Assembly: GCA_910588245.1 (NCBI GenBank)
Contig: CAJUQP010000051.1
Location: forward strand, 1 to 21,983
Reading direction: 5' to 3'
Source of the DNA: an uncultured Muribaculaceae bacterium
Lineage (GTDB): Bacteria; Bacteroidota; Bacteroidia; Bacteroidales; Muribaculaceae
Length of the DNA stretch: 21,983 nt
The notes under the pieces: model-generated
What the model saw: the letters and a program-made list of their open reading frames with translations, nothing else
What the model was told of the DNA's origin: nothing
Databases searched by the model: none
Part shown: one piece after another, positions 7,376 to 15,739 of the stretch
How the letters are laid out: the number at the start of each line of letters is the position of its first letter
Position numbering within the stretch: position 1 is the first letter of the stretch
Translations under genes and position numbers: made by a program

Positions 7376-7394
7376 ATTGCTAAGCACCTAACGA

Positions 7395-7871
7395 CTACCT
7401 CCTCTTGCCGGCACGGGTACAGTCGGGGCAGATCCCTTTGATCATATAGTTGACGGAATTTACCTTGAAGCCCTCGGGAAGCTCCACCTCCGGGGCCGGG
7501 ATCCTCTCCAGGCAAAACACTTTGTTGCAGTTCTCGCAGTAGAAATGGGCGTGGAGGTCGGAGTCTGTCTCACCATGATGGTGCGGTGAGGTGCAGTGCT
7601 CATACCTGACTATGCCGCGTCCATCTTCCACGGCGTGTATCAGCCCATGCTCGAAGAGAAGGGTCAGCACCCGGAAGATGCTCGACTTGTCGAGAGTCTC
7701 GAGCCTCGTGTCGAGCTCCATCAGGCTCAGGGGCCTGTCGCTGCGGATTATCTCGCGGAATACGAGTATCCGGTTGGATGTGGGTTTTATGCCTGCATCG
7801 GCAAGTTGTGTGTCGATTTCCCCTGCTGTGTGCGGGGGATGGGGAGAGGTGCGGTTATGGGGTCTGTTCAT
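7395..7871 (-). CDS. Fur-family metal-responsive transcriptional repressor
   Basis: DNA-binding regulator of the Fur/PerR/Zur superfamily, 158 residues. An N-terminal winged-helix domain (about 20-85) contains KSSIFRVLTLLFEHGL, the recognition helix region. The C-terminal metal and dimer domain has a His cluster at 97-99, His107 and His109 in HAHFYCENC, and two CxxC pairs (Cys112/115 and Cys148/151) that would hold the structural zinc. Which metal it senses cannot be told. The first 15 or so residues are a Pro/His-rich tail not typical of the family, so translation could start later, although no internal Met is available before the domain. It lies 63 bp after tex on the same strand and probably shares its transcript. 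Confidence 0.9.
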   Translation of the reverse strand: MNRPHNRTSPHPPHTAGEIDTQLADAGIKPTSNRILVFREIIRSDRPLSLMELDTRLETLDKSSIFRVLTLLFEHGLIHAVEDGRGIVRYEHCTSPHHHGETDSDLHAHFYCENCNKVFCLERIPAPEVELPEGFKVNSVNYMIKGICPDCTRAGKRR

Positions 7872-7934
7872 GTTGGAGATCTTTCAGGTTGTCAATTCCA
7901 TTCGGCGGTCGGTAGGGCAGTGCTGTGCCGATCC

Positions 7935-10073
7935 TCATATCAGAGAGAGTGATATCCTCCGCCGGGCGCTGTCGATGTCTATCACGCGGGCTTCGATTCT
8001 CTGTCCGAGCCTCAGCACGTCGCTTACGGAAGCTATCCTTTTCGTTGAGATGCGCGATATGTGGAGGAGTCCGTTCTCTTTTATGCCGAGATCTACAAAG
8101 GCTCCGAAGGCCGTGATATTGTTGACTATTCCCGGCACCGTCTGTCCTACGCTTAGCTGCTCGAAGCTCTCCACGGCCGGAACGAAGGCGTCGTCGTTTG
8201 TCTCTGTGCGCGGATCGCGTCCCGGCTTGCGCAGTTCCTTCACAATGTCGGCTATGGTTTCGCGCCCTCCGACACCTTCCGCGGCGAGCGCTTCCGGATC
8301 TATCCTGTCGAGGAGTGGCCCGTTGGCGGCGAGTTCCGACACGTCGGTCTTCAGTCTTCGTGCCATCTCCTTTACGATATGGTAGCTTTCGGGATGTATG
8401 CCGGTGTTGTCGAGGGGTTCAGTGCCGCCGGGCACCCTGAGGAATCCGGCGGCGAGCTCGAAGGCTTTGTCGCCGAGACGAGGCACTTTGCGCAGTTCCC
8501 GGCGCGTCTGGAAATCTCCGTTATCCCGGCGGTAGGCCACGATATTGGCTGCCAGGGCCGGTCCGATGCCCGATACGTAAGACAACAGGCGCTCGGAGGC
8601 GGTGTTGACATCCACCCCCACGGCGTTGACGCAGCTCGCCACCACAAAGTCGAGGGAGTCGCGCAGTCTTGTCTGGTCTACGTCATGCTGGTATTGCCCC
8701 ACGCCTATCGACTTGGGGTCGATCTTCACGAGTTCTGCGAGCGGATCTATGAGTCTGCGGCCTATGGAGACAGCTCCTCTCACTGTCACGTCTTTATCGG
8801 GAAATTCCTTGCGGGCTATGTCGGATGCTGAGTAGACTGAGGCGCCGCTTTCGCTGACTATGAAGATTTTGTCGGCGTCCATTATGTGGAAGTCCTTGAG
8901 AAATTTCTCGGTCTCGCGTGAGGCAGTGCCGTTGCCGAGAGCCACGGCCTGCAGCCTGTGGCGGCTGATGAGGGCAGAGAGGGTGCGTCGCGCCCCTTCG
9001 GTGTCGCAGCGCGGTGGCACTGCATAGATCACCGTGTCGTCGAGTAGGTTCCCCTGCGCGTCGAGTGCCACGACCTTGCAGCCTGTACGGTAGCCGGGGT
9101 CGAGCGCGAGGATGCGCTGCCCTTTGAGAGGCGCGGCAAGGAGCAGCTGGCGCAGGTTTCCCGCGAATATGTCGATGGCCACCTTGTCGGCTTCCTCCTT
9201 GAGCGACGCCGAGATCTCTGTCTCCACCGAAGGACGCAGCAGACGCCGGGAGGCGTCGCACACGGCGTCGCTGACGATATCCGCGCATCCTTTTTCGGCG
9301 CGTGCGGGCACGAAGGCGTCGCATAGGGCGTCATCGAGCCTCCCGGAGTCTTCAAGTGTGTACTTCACCTTCACCAGTCCCTCCCTTTCCGCACGGCGAA
9401 GGGCCAAGTATTGATGGGAGGGGATGCGGCGCACGGTCTGGGAGAATGATGAGTATTGTGCCGACGGCGAGGCTGCCAGCTCCTCCTCCTTCCCCTTTAC
9501 CACTGTCGACGACAGCGATGCTGACCGGCGGTAGGTGTTGCGTGTGATGTTGCGCAGTCGGGTGGATTCCGATGCCCATTCGGCGATGATGTCGGAAGCC
9601 CCGGCGAGAGCCTCGGCCGGGTCGGCCACCCCCTCTTTCCCCGCGAATCTCCGGGCCATGTTTTCCGGATCAGTGCCGCGCCCCGACATTATCATCTTCG
9701 CCAGAGGTTCGAGCCCTTTCTCCCGGGCTATGGTCGCGCGGGTGCGCTTGCGCGGCTTGAAGGGGGCGTAGATATCCTCCACCTCGGTCATTGTCGTGGC
9801 TTCCCCGAGCCGGGATGATATCTGCGGGGTCATTGCCCCCGCCTCCGATATGGCATCGCGCACGAAGTCTTTCCTTGCCTCCAGCTCGCGCACGGAGCGG
9901 AGGGCCGATTCGATCGACCTGACGGCTACCTCGTCGAGCGAGCCTGTGAGTTCCTTGCGGTAGCGGCTGATAAAAGCAACGGTCGATCCCCCGTCGAGAA
10001 GATCGGCCGTAGCTTTCACCGCTTTCACCGGCAGGGCAAGCCTTCCGGCGACCAAAGCGTATATATCTGACAT
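7935..10073 (-). CDS. tex: Tex-family S1 RNA-binding protein (transcription accessory protein)
   Basis: Conserved cytoplasmic nucleic-acid-binding protein linked to transcription; its exact role is unsettled. The 712 residues follow the Tex plan. An N-terminal helical domain spans about 1-320, with IYAPFKPRKRTRA at 101-113. A YqgF-like RNase H-fold domain starts at ALDPGYRTGCK (323-333). Next come GVGQYQHDVDQ at 457-467, a helix-hairpin-helix part near 500-545 (SGIGPALAANIV), and a C-terminal S1 domain from about 642 with GIVNNITAFGAFVDLG and GLLHISRIS. It starts 27 bp after the purC stop and is followed by the fur-family gene, so the three likely form an operon. Confidence 0.95.
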   Translation of the reverse strand: MSDIYALVAGRLALPVKAVKATADLLDGGSTVAFISRYRKELTGSLDEVAVRSIESALRSVRELEARKDFVRDAISEAGAMTPQISSRLGEATTMTEVEDIYAPFKPRKRTRATIAREKGLEPLAKMIMSGRGTDPENMARRFAGKEGVADPAEALAGASDIIAEWASESTRLRNITRNTYRRSASLSSTVVKGKEEELAASPSAQYSSFSQTVRRIPSHQYLALRRAEREGLVKVKYTLEDSGRLDDALCDAFVPARAEKGCADIVSDAVCDASRRLLRPSVETEISASLKEEADKVAIDIFAGNLRQLLLAAPLKGQRILALDPGYRTGCKVVALDAQGNLLDDTVIYAVPPRCDTEGARRTLSALISRHRLQAVALGNGTASRETEKFLKDFHIMDADKIFIVSESGASVYSASDIARKEFPDKDVTVRGAVSIGRRLIDPLAELVKIDPKSIGVGQYQHDVDQTRLRDSLDFVVASCVNAVGVDVNTASERLLSYVSGIGPALAANIVAYRRDNGDFQTRRELRKVPRLGDKAFELAAGFLRVPGGTEPLDNTGIHPESYHIVKEMARRLKTDVSELAANGPLLDRIDPEALAAEGVGGRETIADIVKELRKPGRDPRTETNDDAFVPAVESFEQLSVGQTVPGIVNNITAFGAFVDLGIKENGLLHISRISTKRIASVSDVLRLGQRIEARVIDIDSARRRISLSLI

Positions 10074-10100
10074 AATTATCTTTCTGGCCTTTCTCTTATT

Positions 10101-11051
10101 TTATTTAAGGGAGAGGAGACATGCCGAGACGTTGCGGTAGATCCTATAGGTGAGATCCTGCTCGTCAGCTTTTATGAATTTCTGGCCTGTGATGTGCTCG
10201 TAGAGCTCGATGTAGCGCTCCGAGACGCTCTGGATGAACTCAGGGCTCATCTTGGGCACTGTCTGTCCCTCCTTGCCCATGAATCCGTTGTCGATAAGCC
10301 ACTGGCGAACGAACTCCTTACTGAGCTGGCGCTGTGCCTCCCCTTTCTCGAAGCGCTCCTGATACCCCTCGGCGTAGAAATAGCGGGAGGAGTCGGGGGT
10401 GTGTATCTCGTCGATGAGTATCACCTGTCCGTCGCGCAGACCGAACTCATATTTTGTGTCGACGAGTATGAGTCCTTTCTCGGCTGCCATCTCTGAGCCG
10501 AGCTTGAAAAGCTTGCGGGTGTATTCCTCCATCACCTTGTAGTGCTCCTCGCTTACAAGCCCCTGGGCGATGATCTCTTCGCGGGAGATATTCTCGTCGT
10601 GGCCTTCGGCTGCCTTGGTGGTGGGGGTGATGATGGGTTCGGGAAAACGTTCGTTCTCGCGCATTCCATCCGGGAGTTTCACTCCGCAGAGCTCGCGGCA
10701 GCCGTTCTTATATTCGCGCCATGCGCTGCCTGTGAGATAGCCGCGGATGATCATCTCCACCGGAAACGACTCCGCCTTGACTCCTACGGTGACCATGGGG
10801 TCGGGCACGGCAAGTTTCCAGTTGGGCACGATTTCCGATGAGGCGTCGAGGAAGTAGGCTGCAATCTGATTCAGCACCTGGCCCTTATAGGGTATACCCT
10901 CCGGCAGGATCACGTCGAACGCCGAGATGCGGTCGGTGGCGATCATGACCATTTTGTCGTTGTCGATAGTGTAAACGTCGCGTACTTTGCCGTGGTATTC
11001 GGCAGTCTGACCCGGAAAGTCGAAAGAAGTCTTGACCAAAGTTGTTGCCAT
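10101..11051 (-). CDS. purC: SAICAR synthetase (purine biosynthesis)
   Basis: Phosphoribosylaminoimidazole-succinocarboxamide synthase joins CAIR and aspartate with ATP during de novo IMP synthesis in the cytoplasm. The 316 residues match the longer PurC form; short bacterial forms are about 240. Diagnostic motifs are KVRDVY at 22-27, TDRISAFD at 39-46, IIRGYLTGSAW near 98-108, and the acidic LVDTKYEFG stretch near 196-204. It is the first gene of the purC-tex-fur run and is divergent from trpB. The ATG at 11051 places KVRDVY at its normal position. Confidence 0.96.
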   Translation of the reverse strand: MATTLVKTSFDFPGQTAEYHGKVRDVYTIDNDKMVMIATDRISAFDVILPEGIPYKGQVLNQIAAYFLDASSEIVPNWKLAVPDPMVTVGVKAESFPVEMIIRGYLTGSAWREYKNGCRELCGVKLPDGMRENERFPEPIITPTTKAAEGHDENISREEIIAQGLVSEEHYKVMEEYTRKLFKLGSEMAAEKGLILVDTKYEFGLRDGQVILIDEIHTPDSSRYFYAEGYQERFEKGEAQRQLSKEFVRQWLIDNGFMGKEGQTVPKMSPEFIQSVSERYIELYEHITGQKFIKADEQDLTYRIYRNVSACLLSLK

Positions 11052-11103
11052 CTTTTTTTTACAGTTTTGACGGAAAGGATATCCCCTCCCTTTGTTCTGA
11101 CTG

Positions 11104-11111
11104 CGAAATTA
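11104..11111 (-). promoter_or_regulatory. Weak candidate -7 box for purC
   Basis: The minus strand reads TAATTTCG followed by CA, one mismatch from TAnnTTTG. It lies about 53 bp before the purC ATG. No -33 element is seen at normal spacing, so confidence is low. Confidence 0.3.
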
Positions 11112-11228
11112 CTCATTTTTCTTGAAATATGGGAGGATACAGGGGCAAAAAATGTGCATTTGTAGTAAAATATCCTCTCGCGTTTCCGTTTTTTTAAGTG
11201 TGGATGATGAGAATTCAATTATTTTGTA

Positions 11229-11236
11229 TAAATTTG
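11229..11236 (+). promoter_or_regulatory. Candidate -7 box for trpB
   Basis: TAAATTTG followed by CA matches TAnnTTTG fully. It lies 43 bp before the trpB ATG, giving a leader of about 35 nt. No convincing TTTG at -33 is seen. Confidence 0.5.
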
Positions 11237-11279
11237 CAGAATCATACTCGAAATATTAATTAAAACTACATAATTATTC

Positions 11280-12641
11280 ATGGAGTCGAAAAAATTCATA
11301 CTTCAGGAGAAGGATATACCCACCGCATGGTATAACGTCATGGCCGACATGCCTGTGAAGCCCCGTCCGCTTCTCAATCCGGCCACTAAGGAGCCTCTGA
11401 AGGCAGAGGATCTCTTCCCCATTTTTACGGAAGAGGCTGCCCGTCAGGAGTTCAACACCACAGATAAGTGGATAGAGATCCCGGAGGAAGTCAGGGATAT
11501 GTACCGCATATGGCGTCCGACGCCGCTCGTGCGTGCCCGCGGTCTTGAGAAGGCACTCGGCACTAAAGCTCATATTTATTTCAAGAATGAGAGCGTCAGC
11601 CCTGTGGGATCTCACAAACTCAACTCCGCCATCCCCCAGGCATACTACGCCAAGAAGCAGGGCATAACCAATATCACGACCGAGACCGGTGCCGGACAAT
11701 GGGGTGCCGCCCTCTCTCTGGCCGCTAAGCATTTCGGCCTTGAGCTTGCCGTATATATGGTGAAGGTAAGCTACCATCAGAAACCTTACCGCCGGTCTAT
11801 CATGGAGACCTACGGCGCGGAGGTGATCGCCTCTCCGAGTATGTCGACAAAGGCCGGCCGAAAGATCATCACCGACCATCCCAACTACCAGGGATCGCTC
11901 GGCACTGCCATCTCCGAGGCCGTGGAGCTCGCCACGAGCACTCCCAACTGCAAGTATCTCCTCGGATCTGTGCTCAATCATGTGGCTCTTCATCAGACGG
12001 TGATAGGTCTTGAGGCTGAGAAGCAGATGGAGATGGCAGGGGAGTATCCCGACGTTGTGATAGGATGCTTCGGTGGCGGCAGCAATTTCTCCGGCATATC
12101 CTTCCCCTTCATGCGCCATAATTTCTCGGGCGAGCGCTCCACGCGCTTTGTCGCCGCCGAGCCTCAGTCGTGCCCCAAGCTTACTCGTGGCATCATGCAG
12201 TATGATTTCGGCGACGAGGCCGGCTACACCCCCTTGATACCTATGTACACTCTCGGCCACAACTTCTCGCCTGCCAATATCCATGCCGGCGGTCTGCGCT
12301 ATCATGGCGCCGGTTCGGTCGTGAGCCAGCTCCGTTCGCAGGATATGATAGATGCCGTCGACATTCCGCAGACCGAGACTTTCGCCGCCGCTCATCTTTT
12401 CGCCCGCACGGAGGGAATCATCCCGGCTCCCGAGAGCAGCCATGCCATCGCGGCCGCTATCCGCGAGGCTAAGAAGGCCAACGAGGAGGGTACGGCACCG
12501 GTGATACTGTTCAACCTTTCGGGCCACGGTCTTATCGATATGGCCGCTTACGATCAGTATCATAGCGGCGACCTCACCGACTACGAAGTGCCTGAGAAGG
12601 AGATTCTCGACAATGTCGCGGCTCTCGACAAGATTCTCTGA
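11280..12641 (+). CDS. trpB: Tryptophan synthase beta chain, TrpB2 type
   Basis: PLP enzyme that condenses indole with serine to make tryptophan. The 453-residue length and the long N-terminal extension before WRPTPLVRA mark it as the TrpB2 group rather than the roughly 400-residue TrpB1 partner of TrpA. The PLP lysine is Lys113 in GSHKLNSA, ETGAGQWG is at 135-142, and the phosphate-binding GGGSN follows GCF in the second half. No trpA or other trp gene is adjacent, consistent with a stand-alone enzyme that salvages or captures indole. It has its own TAnnTTTG promoter, divergent from purC, and is followed by a stem-loop. A 429-codon frame on the opposite strand is a shadow. Confidence 0.93.
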   Translation: MESKKFILQEKDIPTAWYNVMADMPVKPRPLLNPATKEPLKAEDLFPIFTEEAARQEFNTTDKWIEIPEEVRDMYRIWRPTPLVRARGLEKALGTKAHIYFKNESVSPVGSHKLNSAIPQAYYAKKQGITNITTETGAGQWGAALSLAAKHFGLELAVYMVKVSYHQKPYRRSIMETYGAEVIASPSMSTKAGRKIITDHPNYQGSLGTAISEAVELATSTPNCKYLLGSVLNHVALHQTVIGLEAEKQMEMAGEYPDVVIGCFGGGSNFSGISFPFMRHNFSGERSTRFVAAEPQSCPKLTRGIMQYDFGDEAGYTPLIPMYTLGHNFSPANIHAGGLRYHGAGSVVSQLRSQDMIDAVDIPQTETFAAAHLFARTEGIIPAPESSHAIAAAIREAKKANEEGTAPVILFNLSGHGLIDMAAYDQYHSGDLTDYEVPEKEILDNVAALDKIL

Positions 12642-12655
12642 TCTGTTCTCGCTTG

Positions 12656-12678
12656 GCAGACAGGTCCGACCTGTCTGC
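12656..12678 (+). terminator. Probable trpB terminator
   Basis: GCAGACAGGT and ACCTGTCTGC form a perfect 10-bp stem around CCG, 15 bp after the trpB stop. Only three T follow, so termination may be inefficient. Confidence 0.55.
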
Positions 12679-12679
12679 T

Positions 12680-12716
12680 TTGTCCGACCGGTCTGACTTG
12701 TCCGACTTGTCCGACC
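12680..12716. repeat. Short direct repeats of TTGTCCGACC
   Basis: TTGTCCGACC at 12680-12689, TTGTCCGAC at 12698-12706 and TTGTCCGACC at 12707-12716, with the variant GGTCTGAC between at 12690-12697. The terminator just before shares the GTCCGACC word. The array fills much of the trpB to small-gene spacer. It also contains the palindrome GACCGGTC, so it can fold. Confidence 0.7.
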
Positions 12717-12815
12717 GGAAAGCTCTGCGGTCGCGTAAGATTGTTTAACAAAAATCGATGAACGGTTAGCCCGCTGTCTCTGTTGTAAAGTAACAGAATC
12801 AAAAACTCAAAGATT

Positions 12816-13013
12816 ATGTTAGACGAATTGAAAGAGAAGGCCGCAGGCCTCATGGGCAACGAGAATGTCCAGGCCGCCATCAACAAGGCGAAGGAATTCG
12901 CCAACAGTGAGAAAGGCCAGGAGACAATAGAAAATATCAAGGAAAAAGCCGAGGACTTCGTAGAGGAGAAGACCAACGGCAAAGGTATCTTCGGCTTCGG
13001 CAAGAAGGATTAA
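12816..13013 (+). CDS. Small charged helical protein, function unknown
   Basis: 65 residues beginning MLDELKEKAAGLMGNENV and rich in Lys, Glu and Ala. The central part (about 14-52) looks like one or two amphipathic helices with regular KAKEF/KEKAEDF repeats. The tail ends KGIFGFGKKD with a glycine/phenylalanine patch. There is no signal peptide, membrane segment or Cys. It has coding-like codon use, a 14-bp terminator stem right after it, and its own spacer, so it is probably real. Similar short helical proteins are annotated as stress-related or antitoxin-like in other bacteria, but nothing here proves either and no toxin gene lies next to it. Confidence 0.7.
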   Translation: MLDELKEKAAGLMGNENVQAAINKAKEFANSEKGQETIENIKEKAEDFVEEKTNGKGIFGFGKKD

Positions 13014-13035
13014 ATGCAAGAATTATTAAAGCCAG

Positions 13036-13067
13036 ATCGGCGCCCCGGATGAGTCCGGGGCGCCGAT
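13036..13067. terminator. GC-rich terminator between the small gene and the GH31 gene
   Basis: ATCGGCGCCCCGGA and TCCGGGGCGCCGAT form a perfect 14-bp stem around TGAG. On the plus strand it is followed by TTAG, 22 bp after the small gene. On the minus strand a CTTTAATAA stretch follows soon after, so it can also serve the converging GH31 gene, which ends 85 bp away. Confidence 0.75.
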
Positions 13068-13151
13068 TTAGTGATGCGCGGCAGCGCGTTGCTGTATGTA
13101 GTCTCGGAATATTGCCGGGTCTATGGTAATTTTGTCAGGGAGTCACGGAGG

Positions 13152-15614
13152 TCAGAATGCCACCGAGACTGGCTTCCCAGTGTAGGTCACGCTCTTCGCT
13201 ACGCCGGCATCTCCCGGCTTAACCAGGTTGATGTTGAAGCTGCGGTTGGTGAGCATGCCCGGATATTCACCCTGGCGTTCACCAATTGTGAGCGTGCGTG
13301 TCTTGTCGTTCCAGTTGAAGGTGATTGTGGAGTAAGCCCCTTTCTCGTAGTTGTAGTTGTCGAATTCATCCTCATAGAGCGTGAACTCGCCGTTGGCGCC
13401 GGGATATACCCTGATCTCCAGGTTGTCCCACGGTTTCTCTGTGGCATACTGCACGTCCGGTCCGACGGGGATGATGCCTCCTGCTTTCACATAGAGCGGT
13501 ATGGTCTTGAGTGTGGTGGCTTTAGTTATTGATTTCCCGCCTTTGAGACGTTCGCCGGTCCAGAAGTCGACCCATTCGCTGCCTGCGGGAAGATAGACGT
13601 CGGCCTGGCGCTCCGCCAAGAAATCTATGGTCGTGGCCGATTCGCCGGCAGCCGCGTTCTCCTTGCGGTCCCAGCCGGTGTTCTCGTCAGCCTTCGACAC
13701 CTTTTCGGGGGTGTATTGTGCCTCGAGCACCGGTGCCACCAGCAGCTGGTCGCCGAAGAGGAACTCGTCGCCGCGGTTCCAGCCGTTTTTGTCAGCCGGG
13801 AAGTCCATCATGAGCGGACGCATGAAGCTCCCCCCTTTGTCAGTGACCTGCCATGAGGTGGAATAGATGTAGGGGAGAAGGGCATAGCGTAGACGGATTG
13901 CCTCTTCGATGGCGTCGTAGGCTGTCTCTCCTTTTTTACCGAAGAAATAGATCTCGCGCATGATGTCTGTGCCGTGGGAGCGCATCATGGGGTTGAAAGC
14001 CCCCATCTGCAGCCATCTCACGTAAAGTTCCTGGAAAAGAGGATTTGTCACTGCCGAGTTGGGTTTGTCGGGAGTGTTGTAGCCCCCGGCGAAGAAGCCG
14101 CCGATGTCGCTGTTGGTGTTGGGGTTGCCGGTCATGGTGAAGTTGAGCATCGCGGGCACCGAACGGCGAAGCATGTCCCATGTAGACTGTGTGTCGCCTG
14201 TCCAGACATTACAGCCGTAGCGCTGCTGTCCGGCGAATCCGGATCTCGTGAGAATGAAGACGCGTTGTTTGTCGGATGTCGCTCTCTGATGGTCGTATAC
14301 GCCACCAACCGTCATGAGGGGATAGGCTCCGCGCACCTTGCGGAATGTACCCATGCCGGTCTGGGCGGTCATGTCTTTCTCTGTGCCGTTGAAGAAGTCA
14401 GGCTCCGTGGAGTCCATCCACCATCCGTCCATGCCGAAATCGTAGAGACGGCGCAGATTCTTCCAGTAGATGTCGCGGGCCTCTTTGCTGTAGGGATTGT
14501 AAGCTCTCACTCCCGAGGGATAGTCCTTGCGGGGAGGCCAGATATGGGATATGCCTGATTCGGGCCATGTGGAGAAGTCGAAGAGAAGTCCTTTCTCGTT
14601 GAGTTCGCGGTATTGTTTTGTCTGCGGACCGAACGACGACCATATGGAGATGATCATATGGGCGTTGTCGCCATGTATGTCGGCCATCATCTTCTCCGGA
14701 TTGTTGAAATCCGGACTCATGAATTCCATGGCGTTCCAGAGATAGTTGTTGCCCCAGTATTGCCAGTCCTGGATGATGCCGTCGAGGGGCACTCCGAGCT
14801 CGCGGTGCTTCTTAACGACTTCGGTGATCTCACCCTGGCTCTTGTAGCGCTCGCGGCTCTGCCAGAAACCGTAAGTCCACAGAGGGAACATCGGCACCTG
14901 TCCCGTGAGGTCGCGCATCTCGGCTATCACGCCGTCGGCGTTGTCGCCCGTCATGAGGTAATAGTCTGTCTTGTCGCCTACCGACGATTCGAACGACATC
15001 ACATTGCCCGCTTCGTTGAAGTCTGTCGGTGAGTAGTTGTCCCAGTAGATGCCGTAGCCTTTCACGGAGACAACCACCGGTATGCCGTCTTCCACATTGC
15101 CCGGCTCAAGACGGCGGCTTATGCCCCGCTGGGAGAGCTGGCCGTTCTCAAGGTTGCCGAGTCCGTAGATCGCCTCGTTTTTGTCGAGGGTGAACGCCTG
15201 GCGCGCCTTATATGAATCCCTGTCGGCGTCTTTCATGGGAGTGAATACTGAATTGCCCGCTTCCCTGGTGAGGAGGCGCCCTTTGGCGTCGTAGAAGGAT
15301 ATCGCTCCGGCCTTCAGGTCGAGGCGTGCGGAAAGACGGTCGCTTTTAAGCTCCACCGATCCGTTCTTGCGGGAGGTGGATGTCTTCACGCTCCCGGGTT
15401 CTGCGATGACGGCAAGCGATTTCTCGTCGGCGGTGTGTCCTGCCGGAAGTTTGGTGACTCTGATAGTGCCGGGAGTGTAGAACTGCATGGTGATCTCATT
15501 GCCTCCTGCGGTGGCCTTGACACCCCCCGGGATATCCACGATATCCGCGGCATGCAAATGCGGCGCCGCGAGGACGGTCATCAGCAATGCGATTTTAAAG
15601 GTTGTCCGTTTCAT
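13152..15614 (-). CDS. GH31 alpha-glycosidase, periplasmic (first paralog)
   Basis: Retaining exo-acting alpha-glycosidase of family GH31 (alpha-glucosidase or alpha-xylosidase). 820 residues, with a type I signal peptide at 1-22 (cleavage after HLHA) and no lipobox, so probably periplasmic. Order: N-terminal beta-sandwich (about 25-235), TIM barrel (about 240-610), and C-terminal beta domains ending in a DUF5110-like part. The nucleophile is Asp401 in WWMDSTEPDF and the acid/base is Asp474 in WTGD. RSGFAGQQRYG and NSDIGGFF are also typical. No PA14 insert is seen. It follows its GH31 paralog by 365 bp and has its own promoter and operator-like repeats. Substrate is unproven. It is GC-richer than the susC/D side of the locus. 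Confidence 0.93.
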   Translation of the reverse strand: MKRTTFKIALLMTVLAAPHLHAADIVDIPGGVKATAGGNEITMQFYTPGTIRVTKLPAGHTADEKSLAVIAEPGSVKTSTSRKNGSVELKSDRLSARLDLKAGAISFYDAKGRLLTREAGNSVFTPMKDADRDSYKARQAFTLDKNEAIYGLGNLENGQLSQRGISRRLEPGNVEDGIPVVVSVKGYGIYWDNYSPTDFNEAGNVMSFESSVGDKTDYYLMTGDNADGVIAEMRDLTGQVPMFPLWTYGFWQSRERYKSQGEITEVVKKHRELGVPLDGIIQDWQYWGNNYLWNAMEFMSPDFNNPEKMMADIHGDNAHMIISIWSSFGPQTKQYRELNEKGLLFDFSTWPESGISHIWPPRKDYPSGVRAYNPYSKEARDIYWKNLRRLYDFGMDGWWMDSTEPDFFNGTEKDMTAQTGMGTFRKVRGAYPLMTVGGVYDHQRATSDKQRVFILTRSGFAGQQRYGCNVWTGDTQSTWDMLRRSVPAMLNFTMTGNPNTNSDIGGFFAGGYNTPDKPNSAVTNPLFQELYVRWLQMGAFNPMMRSHGTDIMREIYFFGKKGETAYDAIEEAIRLRYALLPYIYSTSWQVTDKGGSFMRPLMMDFPADKNGWNRGDEFLFGDQLLVAPVLEAQYTPEKVSKADENTGWDRKENAAAGESATTIDFLAERQADVYLPAGSEWVDFWTGERLKGGKSITKATTLKTIPLYVKAGGIIPVGPDVQYATEKPWDNLEIRVYPGANGEFTLYEDEFDNYNYEKGAYSTITFNWNDKTRTLTIGERQGEYPGMLTNRSFNINLVKPGDAGVAKSVTYTGKPVSVAF

Positions 15615-15650
15615 AAATGATGGATGATATGTTTAGGTTTCTTTATGACC

Positions 15651-15686
15651 CGCGCCGAGGTGCTACAGATGCCGCACCTCGGCGCG
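15651..15686 (-). promoter_or_regulatory. 5' leader hairpin of the first GH31 gene
   Basis: CGCGCCGAGGTGC (15651-15663) and GCACCTCGGCGCG (15674-15686) pair perfectly over 13 bp with a 10-nt loop. The predicted transcription start is about 15692, so the stem would occupy the extreme 5' end of the mRNA. No T-run follows. A role in protecting the message or in attenuation is inferred. Confidence 0.55.
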
Positions 15687-15698
15687 TGGTTACAGTTG

Positions 15699-15706
15699 CA
15701 AAATTA
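15699..15706 (-). promoter_or_regulatory. -7 box of the first GH31 gene
   Basis: The minus strand reads TAATTTTG followed by CAAC, a full match to TAnnTTTG. The gene upstream of the second GH31 has the same extended element, TAAATTTG followed by CAAC. A weak ATTG stands in the -33 region. The ATG lies 85 bp downstream. Confidence 0.6.
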
Positions 15707-15739
15707 ATCCATGGATCGCGTGCGCCGGCAATATATATA

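Noticed and set aside
11274..12563. 429-codon open frame on the minus strand opposite trpB
   Set aside because: It lies wholly antisense to a clear TrpB, has no family resemblance, and is the open shadow frame common in GC-rich coding sequence.
12581..13003. 140-codon minus-strand frame across the trpB/small-gene spacer
   Set aside because: It is a translation of the GTCCGAC repeats plus the antisense of the 65-aa gene; its VGQ/QVG periodicity comes from the DNA repeat.
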